Shown in pieces: positions 28,746 through 34,227 of a stretch of 35,836 nt of DNA (the first letter of the stretch is position 1; every line of letters begins with the position of its first letter). This DNA is from a virus: positions 1 to 35,836 of the IMG/VR virus record IMGVR_UViG_3300005827_000048; one strand, given 5' to 3'. The notes below the pieces were generated by a model. The model was not told the origin of the DNA. It saw only the letters and a program-made list of their open reading frames with translations, and searched no databases. The position numbers were made by a program, and so were the translations under genes.

Positions 28746-29098
28746 TGAAATGCGAATATCGCAAGTGCGAAAAAGAAGCGCCCGCCGGTCGCCGCTACTG
28801 TGATCGTAAATGCTGCCAAAAAGAATGTACTCAGAGAGCCGCGGACGTGCGCCGTTCAGGAAGTGAACGCGGGGAAAATATGCGAGCAAAGGAAGCCGCC
28901 CGCGATAAGCTGCGCTACCAGGAGCGAGCCGCACAGACCGCCCGAAAGGATTTGATCGAACACCAGGCGAGCCGCAATACAAAATCCTGGGATGAGCGCA
29001 AAGCAGAGATCCGCGCAAAGTATGGCGTCAAATTCCCAGAACGCGCCACAATTACGCGCAATAATCCAAGCATCATGTTTGTGGAGGTGGTAGGATGA
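28745..29098 (+). CDS. Small Cys-rich protein, paralogue B
   Basis: A 117-residue protein. The N terminus (MKCEYRKCEKEAPAGRRYCD, RKCCQKECTQ) and the C-terminal motif (DLIEHQASRNTKSWDERKAE, IRAKYGV) align with the preceding 79-residue gene. Between them is an inserted, highly charged helical segment (about 35-75). It begins at the last base of the previous stop (TGATG). The longer charged helix could form a coiled coil or bind nucleic acid. Together with gene A it looks like an expanding zinc-protein family within this phage. Confidence 0.68.
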   Translation: MKCEYRKCEKEAPAGRRYCDRKCCQKECTQRAADVRRSGSERGENMRAKEAARDKLRYQERAAQTARKDLIEHQASRNTKSWDERKAEIRAKYGVKFPERATITRNNPSIMFVEVVG

Positions 29099-29271
29099 AA
29101 AAGTTTTCTTATCTCAAATACACCGTCCCTGTCGGGCTGATATTCGGGGTTGCGCTTGGAACGATGAAATCCCCGGAAAGCCTGTCTATTTCGTTTCTGG
29201 TTATCCCGCTCATCATCGGGGCTGTGATTACCGTCGGCTATATTATAGCGAGCTCGTGGCGGGAATTATGA
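29095..29271 (+). CDS. Two-helix small membrane protein
   Basis: A 58-residue protein: MKKFSYLKYTVPVGLIFGV begins a first membrane helix (about 9-24). A short loop (MKSPESLS) leads to a second helix (about 31-52, FLVIPLIIGAVITVGYIIA), then the tail SSWREL. The ATG overlaps the previous stop and the TGA overlaps the next start by four bases each, which supports its reality. The hairpin topology is typical of small holins or membrane regulators, but the gene lies in the early operon, so an early membrane role is more likely than lysis. Confidence 0.65.
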   Translation: MKKFSYLKYTVPVGLIFGVALGTMKSPESLSISFLVIPLIIGAVITVGYIIASSWREL

Positions 29272-29462
29272 CCACGCGCCACTACATCGGCGGGCCTGGC
29301 AAGCCCGCGAAGGATGGGATGCCGCTCAAACTGGAGTATCACGTTATATGCCCATCGTGCCGGCTTGTTTTCTGGACGCGCCATCCGTTTAGATTTGTTT
29401 GCCCGCGATGCGGGTACGATAATGCGGTAAAGGGTGAACAGGTGGTAAAGGAGCAAGCATGA
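29268..29462 (+). CDS. Zinc-ribbon mini-protein
   Basis: A 64-residue protein with ICPSCRLVFWTRHPFRFVCP and RCGYDNAVKG in its second half: two CxxC pairs 16 residues apart, a clear zinc ribbon. The start at 29268 is chosen for its ATGA overlap with the preceding small membrane gene. It also overlaps the PAPS-reductase-like gene by four bases. Such mini-proteins may bind nucleic acids or host enzymes. The function is unknown. Confidence 0.65.
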   Translation: MTTRHYIGGPGKPAKDGMPLKLEYHVICPSCRLVFWTRHPFRFVCPRCGYDNAVKGEQVVKEQA

Positions 29463-30253
29463 TACACGTAGGAAGTTTTTCAACTGGCATTGTTTCCGCC
29501 CTGATGTGTGAGCGCATGATAAAGCGCTATGGAAAAGAAAATTGCCTATTCGTTTTTATGGACACCCTGATTGAAGATCCTGACAACTACCGCTACATGG
29601 CGGATGTTGAAAAGTATTTGGGCGTGGAAGTCGTCAAGTTGACAGAAGGGCGCACGCCGTACCAGGTGTTTACGGATGAGCATGTTATACCGTCCGCCCG
29701 TTTTGCGCCGTGTACGTTGCGCCTCAAACTAAAAATGTTCCGCGCCTACATCGCCACGCTGCCCAAGCCGCTGACCGTTCATATCGGCTACGATGTATTC
29801 GAGTTGGAACGCTGCGAGCCGACGCGCAAGAATTACGAGAAGTTGGGGTATTCGGTAGACTTCCCGATGTTGTGGAAGCCCTACGAATACCGCGATTATT
29901 CGGTAGTAATGCGCGAAGAGTGGGGAATAGAGCCGCCTGAAATGTACCGCTTAGGCTACACTCACGCCAATTGCGGCGGTCGCTGTGTGAAGCAGGGTCA
30001 GGGTGACTGGCTGCGCACACTCATAAATCATACTGATAGGTTTGCAGAAGTCGAAGCCTGGGAAAACCAGATGAGACAGAAACAGAAGGATAACAATAAA
30101 AGACAGTATGCTATTGCCAAAAGTCGCAAGGGCGGAACAATGCGCCCGCTTCCATTGTCAGAATTGCGCGCAAGATACGAAGCCAATCCGAATCAGCGCC
30201 TTGATCTTCTTGACGAGCAAAGCACCTGTGTTGTGTGCGGTATCGGCGGATGA
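29459..30253 (+). CDS. PAPS reductase/PP-loop ATPase-like protein
   Basis: A 264-residue protein of the adenine-nucleotide alpha hydrolase type. The N-terminal PP-loop is HVGSFSTGIVSAL (SFSTG-IVS, residues 6-13). It is followed by LFVFMDTLIEDPDNYRYM and VEVVKLTEGRTPYQVF, typical of phage PAPS reductase-like proteins. Cysteines occur in FAPCTLRLKLK (the CTxxLKx motif), NCGGRCVKQGQGDW and, at the end, CVVCGIGG. These could bind a metal cluster or zinc. Phage members are thought to act in sulfur transfer or nucleotide modification rather than sulfate reduction, for example in phosphorothioate or tRNA thiolation pathways. The substrate is unknown. It overlaps both neighbours by ATGA. Confidence 0.78.
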   Translation: MIHVGSFSTGIVSALMCERMIKRYGKENCLFVFMDTLIEDPDNYRYMADVEKYLGVEVVKLTEGRTPYQVFTDEHVIPSARFAPCTLRLKLKMFRAYIATLPKPLTVHIGYDVFELERCEPTRKNYEKLGYSVDFPMLWKPYEYRDYSVVMREEWGIEPPEMYRLGYTHANCGGRCVKQGQGDWLRTLINHTDRFAEVEAWENQMRQKQKDNNKRQYAIAKSRKGGTMRPLPLSELRARYEANPNQRLDLLDEQSTCVVCGIGG

Positions 30254-30546
30254 ATGACCTCCCCGTATTCATCCGCTGGCTGCTCATGCCGCCGTGGGTG
30301 CCGCGCCCAGTGTACATGCGCTGGTATTCCGACTACCTGCGCACGGATCATTGGTGCACATTCTCCCGCTGGCATCGCCGCGTCTGGACTTTGCGCGGTG
30401 GCCGTTGTGATGTGTGCGGACGGGCGCGGGCGGAACAGGTGCATCACCTGCCCGGCGCTTATGCGTGGTGCTGGCTTGAATGGCTGGTGCCGTGGAAGTT
30501 TCGTAATCTCTGTGCTTCCTGCCATTATCGCACACACGCCAAATGA
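30250..30546 (+). CDS. HNH-type endonuclease-like protein
   Basis: A 98-residue protein with the metal- and zinc-binding pattern of HNH nucleases: RCDVCGRARAEQVHHLPG (CxxC then HH), then FRNLCASCHYRTH (N..C..CH). A basic, Trp-rich N terminus (RWYSDYLRTDHWCTFSRWHR) may contact DNA. The start at 30250 overlaps the previous stop as ATGA; upstream codons would lie inside the PAPS-reductase-like gene. It may cut DNA during packaging or host takeover, or act as a mobile homing enzyme. Catalytic residues look intact. Confidence 0.72.
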   Translation: MNDLPVFIRWLLMPPWVPRPVYMRWYSDYLRTDHWCTFSRWHRRVWTLRGGRCDVCGRARAEQVHHLPGAYAWCWLEWLVPWKFRNLCASCHYRTHAK

Positions 30547-30648
30547 CACCAGGAAACGCAAGGACAGGCCTTTCTTTTCTAGGCATAGCGTGAGCCGGAA
30601 ACGCTGTGAAATCGCCAAATTCCCCGCATATTTTCGAGAATTTGGGCA
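30547..30648. other. Intergenic stretch upstream of the LuxR-HNH promoter
   Basis: About 100 bases between the HNH gene and the next promoter hold no convincing gene. A short T-rich stretch (CTTTCTTTTCT) follows the HNH stop codon without a strong stem. Nothing else was recognised. Confidence 0.5.
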
Positions 30649-30677
30649 TTGCAAGCGGGACGGACAAGGCGTATAAT
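30649..30677 (+). promoter_or_regulatory. Promoter for the LuxR-HNH gene
   Basis: TTGCAA (30649-30654), a 17-base spacer and a perfect TATAAT (30672-30677) make a strong sigma-70 promoter. The transcript would start near 30684 and run through a hairpin with a T run (30708-30769) before the next gene. Confidence 0.8.
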
Positions 30678-30707
30678 AGAGACATAACAGCCTGTTCAGA
30701 GGCCAAA

Positions 30708-30769
30708 TACAAAGAGAGTCGCCGCCCTTCTCCGGGGCTGAACACCCGGATTAGGGCGGTCTCATTTTT
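30708..30769 (+). terminator. Leader terminator/attenuator before the LuxR-HNH gene
   Basis: CCGCCCT (30723-30729) pairs with AGGGCGG (30752-30758). The outer GAGA can pair with TCTC, and TCCGGG with CCCGGA inside. It is followed by CATTTTTGG. This is a hairpin with a five-T run placed between promoter and ribosome binding site, as at the capsid and replication genes. Confidence 0.65.
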
Positions 30770-30781
30770 GGAGATAATCGA

Positions 30782-31282
30782 ATGAAAGAACTGACAGCAA
30801 GGGAGAGCGGAGTTGCCCACTGTATCTATTGCGGGATGAGTAACGCCCAAATAGCAAAGCATTATTCAACATCGCTACAGACGATAAAAAATAAAATAAC
30901 TTCCGTTATGGGGAAAATAGGGACAAGAGATAGAACCATACTGGCTATATGGTGGGCTAGATACGCAATATACGGAAACGAGCGCCCCGTATACTCGCCA
31001 GACAAAAGAGCAGGAATTTACAACCATCACGCATTAGCCCTGAAATCTGCCGGAGGCTCCGGAGTCACAAAGAAGCAGCGCTCCGAAATACTGCAAATTA
31101 ATGGCGGGATCTGTGAATGTTGCGGGGCAAAGTCTAATCTTACAATTGACCACGTTGTGCCACTTTCTGTTGGCGGAGAAAATAGCCCGGATAACTGCCA
31201 AGTATTGTGCCGTTCTTGCAACTCAAAGAAAGGAAAAAAATCGACAGACTACAGAAAATTAGTACCAATGGGTTACTCGTAA
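30782..31282 (+). CDS. LuxR-type helix-turn-helix fused to HNH endonuclease
   Basis: A 166-residue protein of two domains. Residues 4-60 match the LuxR/GerE DNA-binding domain (LTARESGVAHCIYCGMSNAQ, IAKHYSTSLQTIKNKITSVM, GKIGTRDRTI). Residues 100-150 are a complete HNH nuclease: zinc cysteines Cys111/Cys114 and Cys143/Cys146, catalytic DH at 123-124, and Asn138. The combination suggests an endonuclease with its own DNA-targeting domain, for example a homing-type nuclease, or a regulator that can cut its site. It has its own promoter and leader hairpin, unlike its neighbours, which suggests an acquired mobile gene. The fold assignment of both halves is strong; the target is unknown. Confidence 0.8.
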   Translation: MKELTARESGVAHCIYCGMSNAQIAKHYSTSLQTIKNKITSVMGKIGTRDRTILAIWWARYAIYGNERPVYSPDKRAGIYNHHALALKSAGGSGVTKKQRSEILQINGGICECCGAKSNLTIDHVVPLSVGGENSPDNCQVLCRSCNSKKGKKSTDYRKLVPMGYS

Positions 31283-31383
31283 AACCCGCAGCTATGCGGG
31301 ATAATAAAGACGCCAGCCGTTCAAGGGTCACGCCGCAAGGATGTTTCCGACTGGCTGGTAAATTTCAAAACAGGAGCGCAATT
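31283..31383. other. Structured intergenic region after the LuxR-HNH gene
   Basis: This stretch contains a CCCGC/GCGGG stem-loop (31287-31302) just after the stop, and a wider pairing of GCCAGCC with GGCTGG(T) (about 31312-31359). There is no T tract and no gene. Its role is unknown; because an HNH gene precedes it, an intron or homing site is possible but unsupported. Confidence 0.4.
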
Positions 31384-31671
31384 ATGGAAGATAAAACTTG
31401 TGCGTGCGGGAAAACATTCAAACGCCTGAAAGATGGTCGATGCCCTCATTGCGGGCTGCGTATTGTAGAAAAAAGCATGGACACCTTTTCTATGTTCATG
31501 GCCGGAGAATTGGAAGAAATAGCGTTCGTTGATGACGATAAACACGTGCGCTATTATTACCGCGATCCCGAAGTGAAAGGCCCGCCGCGTCACGGCTGGA
31601 ATAGTTGGCCTTCATCCTTCACGCCTGCGCAAGTCAAGGCTATTGAAGCCGTGCAGAATATCAAGTTTTAG
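31384..31671 (+). CDS. Zinc-ribbon protein, unknown function
   Basis: A 95-residue protein with CACGKTFKRLKDGRCPHCGL at the N terminus: two CxC/CxxC pairs 13 residues apart, a zinc ribbon. The rest is acidic, with aromatic residues (VRYYYRDPEVKGPPRHGWNS) and a helical end (PAQVKAIEAVQNIKF). The start at 31384 follows AGGAG by eight to nine bases. Longer readings run through the structured spacer. The function is unknown. Confidence 0.62.
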   Translation: MEDKTCACGKTFKRLKDGRCPHCGLRIVEKSMDTFSMFMAGELEEIAFVDDDKHVRYYYRDPEVKGPPRHGWNSWPSSFTPAQVKAIEAVQNIKF

Positions 31672-31679
31672 CAAGCATC

Positions 31680-31722
31680 CCGCTCGGTTTGATGGCTTGC
31701 CCCATCAGGCCGGGCGGTTTTC
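31680..31722 (+). terminator. Stem-loop terminator or attenuator
   Basis: CCGCTCGG (31680-31687) pairs with CCGGGCGG (31710-31717) using one G-U pair. Inside, GATGG (31691-31695) pairs with CCATC (31702-31706), and TTTTC follows. It lies between two early genes, about 15 bases before the next ribosome start region. Confidence 0.6.
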
Positions 31723-31736
31723 ATAGGAGTAAGGCG

Positions 31737-32042
31737 ATGGGTAAATCATGCGATATATGTGGGCATAGTTCGGATTTTCACGCAGTGGACGGTTGCTTCT
31801 GGAGGCCAAATATAAATATTCCATCGTGCGCCTGCTTAAAAACAAGCACTCATTTTAAGCTCGAAGCGGTTAGCGCCGAACTGACAGCCGCCCGCGCGGA
31901 AATCGAACGGCTAAATAAGGCGCTTGAGTTTTACGCAAACAAAAACACGTACAATGGTGACTATGGCGATTCTGGGTATCTTATTATCCTGATGGACGAA
32001 GGAAAAATTGCCCGCGCCGCGCTCGAAGGCGGGCCGAAATGA
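31737..32042 (+). CDS. Cys/His-rich, coiled-coil small protein
   Basis: A 101-residue protein. The N terminus (SCDICGHSSDFHAVDGCFW, then PSCACLK) holds five Cys and several His residues, similar to the small Cys/His protein at 20585 (CxxCGH ... H ... GC). The C-terminal part is a coiled coil (VSAELTAARAEIERLNKALE). The start at 31737 follows AGGAGTAAGG. It overlaps the nuclease gene by ATGA. The function is unknown; the zinc-plus-coil layout repeats in the 24960 gene. Confidence 0.62.
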   Translation: MGKSCDICGHSSDFHAVDGCFWRPNINIPSCACLKTSTHFKLEAVSAELTAARAEIERLNKALEFYANKNTYNGDYGDSGYLIILMDEGKIARAALEGGPK

Positions 32043-32308
32043 TACGCCAGCGCAAGGACGGAAACGAACGCGGGATAGTCCTTGCCCTGCGTGCTGCCGG
32101 GTGCTATGTTCAGCAAATGGACAGGAGCGCCGGGTTTGATCTGCTTGTGATGCGGGGCGGGGAAACCTGGGCGATTGAAGTCAAACAGCCTGGCGAAACC
32201 TACACGGAAAACGAGATAAAAACCTGTACCGCGATACAGGCGCACGGCGGGCAGTACCACACAGCGCGAAGCATTGACGACGCGCTCAGGATAGTCGGAA
32301 GCGCATAA
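32039..32308 (+). CDS. PD-(D/E)XK nuclease (VRR-NUC-like)
   Basis: An 89-residue minimal nuclease. The conserved residues are Glu10 in the first helix, Asp34 in SAGFDLLVMRGG and the E-x-K pair in WAIEVKQPGE (Glu47, Lys49). This is the standard PD-(D/E)XK core as found in VRR-NUC proteins and Holliday junction resolvase-like enzymes. It may resolve branched replication intermediates before packaging. It is the last gene of the rightward operon, overlaps the previous one by ATGA and ends five bases before a terminator. Confidence 0.8.
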   Translation: MIRQRKDGNERGIVLALRAAGCYVQQMDRSAGFDLLVMRGGETWAIEVKQPGETYTENEIKTCTAIQAHGGQYHTARSIDDALRIVGSA

Positions 32309-32312
32309 ATCA

Positions 32313-32343
32313 GAAACGCCCCTAACACAGGGGCGTTTCCTTT
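32313..32343 (+). terminator. Terminator of the rightward operon
   Basis: A perfect 11-bp stem GAAACGCCCCT / AGGGGCGTTTC (32313-32323 with 32329-32339), a 5-base loop and a CTTTTC tail. It marks the meeting point of the rightward operon with the end of the leftward late operon. Confidence 0.88.
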
Positions 32344-32382
32344 TCGGGTCAGACGGGGGCGACAGGAGAAACCAGATATATT

Positions 32383-32574
32383 CTATAACATCCTGGGCAG
32401 ATTTGCAAGCGCCGCCGTAATCTCATCTACTCGCTCGCGCAATATCTTTGCGGTTTGTAGGTCGTTGATATTATCCGTCTGACTGCGCTCAATCTGATTG
32501 ATGCGCCAAAGGAACGCATCCCGCTCAGCAGTGAGCCGGACGACTTCATCGCGGGCTTGTTCGGTTGTGGTCAT
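32383..32574 (-). CDS. Small coiled-coil protein, last late gene
   Basis: A 63-residue, highly charged helical protein (EQARDEVVRLTAERDAFLWR, then ERVDEITAALANL) that is probably one long coiled coil. It overlaps the preceding gene by ATGA and is the last gene of the leftward late block. Its position after the fibre genes suggests a virion or fibre-assembly helper, but no family was recognised. Confidence 0.6.
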   Translation of the reverse strand: MTTTEQARDEVVRLTAERDAFLWRINQIERSQTDNINDLQTAKILRERVDEITAALANLPRML

Positions 32575-32837
32575 TTTACCTTCAAGATGTTAGTACGATG
32601 CCCCGCCGCCAGAACCGTCTGGAAAGCGTCAAGCGTGACAAACATAGCGGTGACGTCTGCTTTTGTGATACCTTCCACGCCGTCAAAATCCGGGCCGTCT
32701 GTGATCCAGGTAGACATGCCGCCGTCCCATTCTTTGCGCAGGGCGATACCGTCCTCATCGTTGGCGGTGTTGAGTGCCTTTGCCACATTGCGCAGGCGGT
32801 CGATGAATGTTTTTCTGTCCGTTGCTGTGTTTGCCAT
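32571..32837 (-). CDS. Small protein linked to fibre genes, unknown function
   Basis: An 88-residue soluble protein (MANTATDRKTFIDRLRNVAK ... VEGITKADVTAMFVTLDAF), mostly helical with one conserved-looking WDGGMSTWI motif. It has AGGAG about nine bases before the start. It lies 14 bases after the 413-residue tail protein gene, in the fibre region of the late operon. Similar small proteins often follow receptor-binding genes and may be chaperones or accessory tail parts. The role is inferred from position. Confidence 0.58.
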   Translation of the reverse strand: MANTATDRKTFIDRLRNVAKALNTANDEDGIALRKEWDGGMSTWITDGPDFDGVEGITKADVTAMFVTLDAFQTVLAAGHRTNILKVK

Positions 32838-32851
32838 TTGTCACGCTCCTA

Positions 32852-34093
32852 TTATCTGATTTCTTTCCAGCCGAGTAAAACACGGCAGGCCGATGTTGCG
32901 CCAATACCGGTCGCGTAAATTGACACCGTGCCGAGCGCACGCTGGACACCAGCCGCGTCAAGTGTGAGCGGGTACAACGATGATAAATCCAGGCTCGCTG
33001 CCTGCTTCGCGGTTGCGGACGCCGGAACGTAAAACGACTCTGCCACGATGGGCGTGGTTGCAATTGTACCCGCCGCCGTGGTGATTTCCGCGCCCGAGTA
33101 TGCGCTGAACCCCGCGCCCGCCCAGGTTGGGCCAGCCGAGAATGTCGCGCCGTAAACGATTTCAAACAGTACAGGACTGTTGCCAGTCACCAGCGCGTCA
33201 ATGTGCTCCACTCTCATAGGGTATCTTACGGGTATCGCGTTAAATGTCGTGAACGGTCGCAGTGAACCGAGATGTACCCGGGTTCCGTTGCCAGCCGTGC
33301 CGGTAAATTCCGCGTCAAAGTCGTACCCCAGGATATTGTCCGTCCCGCCTTCGCTGATTACCGCCGCGCATATTGGCTTCATGTCTGCACTGACATTGGC
33401 CGCCGTGCTGATTTCGTAGCGGATAGGCAAGCTCAGCGTTTGCGCGTAAACGTCCGTAACGAAATTAGCGTTCAGAAATTGATGAGCGTAAACGACCGTG
33501 CCGCCAATATCGAAGCCGACGCGCACGCGCCCCACACCTAGCCATTGCGCATCAATGACAAGGATCTGCGCTTTGGTCAGGTCGAGAGTGTACCCGCTTG
33601 CGCCTGACCCGTTGAGTTTATCCAGGTTCCAGTCAGCCTGTGCGATGGCCTGATCTGCCTGCGTGCCCGAATTTGTCAGGCAAATGTTCACAGTGGCCGC
33701 GCCGGTTTGCTCCAGGTAGATGCCATTCTGCACAGTCACAGTCGCGCCCGCGTTTGTAGCCGAGAACAGCCCCACGCGCCGCGTCACATTGGCCGCAGCC
33801 GCACCCAAAACGAATGTCACGAATACAAGCTGTGACTTGCCCGGCTGGTATCGTATCCATCGGTAGGATTGCATTGCCGCCAAACCGGTCGCCGCGCTAA
33901 TCGAAAGTAGCGCGTTTGAGTCGGTCGCGTCATGGGTGATTGTTCCGCTACTCGTGATCTGCTCATACTGCAGCGGGGCCAGATCGTAGCGGAATGTGCT
34001 CTCGAAAAGTGTCTCGGGTGATGATATGCGAAGCCGGGAGAATGAGTCAAGGTTAGCGCCGTCAATGATTGTTACGCCTCTAAAGTCTGTCAT
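32852..34093 (-). CDS. Virion surface / tail protein with 'SRLRISSPETLF' motif
   Basis: A 413-residue beta-rich protein. The N terminus has ANLDSFSRLRISSPETLFES and FRYDLAPLQYEQ, a motif found in many phage structural proteins of unclear role, probably fibre or appendage proteins. A jelly-roll-like body follows (QSYRWIRYQPGKSQLVFVTF, then VGLFSATNAGATV) and a C-terminal Ala/Thr-rich region ending in VLLGWKEIR. The strong GGAGG is six to ten bases before the ATG. It lies directly after the 670-residue fibre, so it is likely a second receptor-binding or tail appendage protein. Confidence 0.7.
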   Translation of the reverse strand: MTDFRGVTIIDGANLDSFSRLRISSPETLFESTFRYDLAPLQYEQITSSGTITHDATDSNALLSISAATGLAAMQSYRWIRYQPGKSQLVFVTFVLGAAAANVTRRVGLFSATNAGATVTVQNGIYLEQTGAATVNICLTNSGTQADQAIAQADWNLDKLNGSGASGYTLDLTKAQILVIDAQWLGVGRVRVGFDIGGTVVYAHQFLNANFVTDVYAQTLSLPIRYEISTAANVSADMKPICAAVISEGGTDNILGYDFDAEFTGTAGNGTRVHLGSLRPFTTFNAIPVRYPMRVEHIDALVTGNSPVLFEIVYGATFSAGPTWAGAGFSAYSGAEITTAAGTIATTPIVAESFYVPASATAKQAASLDLSSLYPLTLDAAGVQRALGTVSIYATGIGATSACRVLLGWKEIR

Positions 34094-34227
34094 GATGCCT
34101 CCTGTGATATAATTACATTATCTCGACCGGGAAGGGCGCACCCGGCTGCCGTAGCTGAAAATGCTCTTAGAAAATAACGGTTAACAAAAACGCGCCGCAA
34201 TTATAGCCCCTGATTGGGGCTTTTTTA
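34094..34227. other. Spacer between the two fibre genes
   Basis: This 134-base spacer has no gene. It contains the ribosome binding site of the 413-residue protein, a CCGGG/CCCGG stem (34127-34145) and the plus-oriented terminator described separately. A convincing minus-strand promoter was not found. Confidence 0.6.
34205..34226 (+). terminator. Plus-strand intrinsic terminator between late fibre genes
   Basis: The stem AGCCCC / GGGGCT (34205-34210 with 34216-34221) is followed by six T on the plus strand. Genes on both sides are on the minus strand, where the same stem has no T tract. It may stop read-through or antisense transcripts coming from the rightward operon before they enter the fibre gene. 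Confidence 0.65.

Noticed and set aside
30250-31383. Group I intron with the HNH gene
   Set aside because: No conserved intron core elements or a split host gene were seen around the HNH genes.
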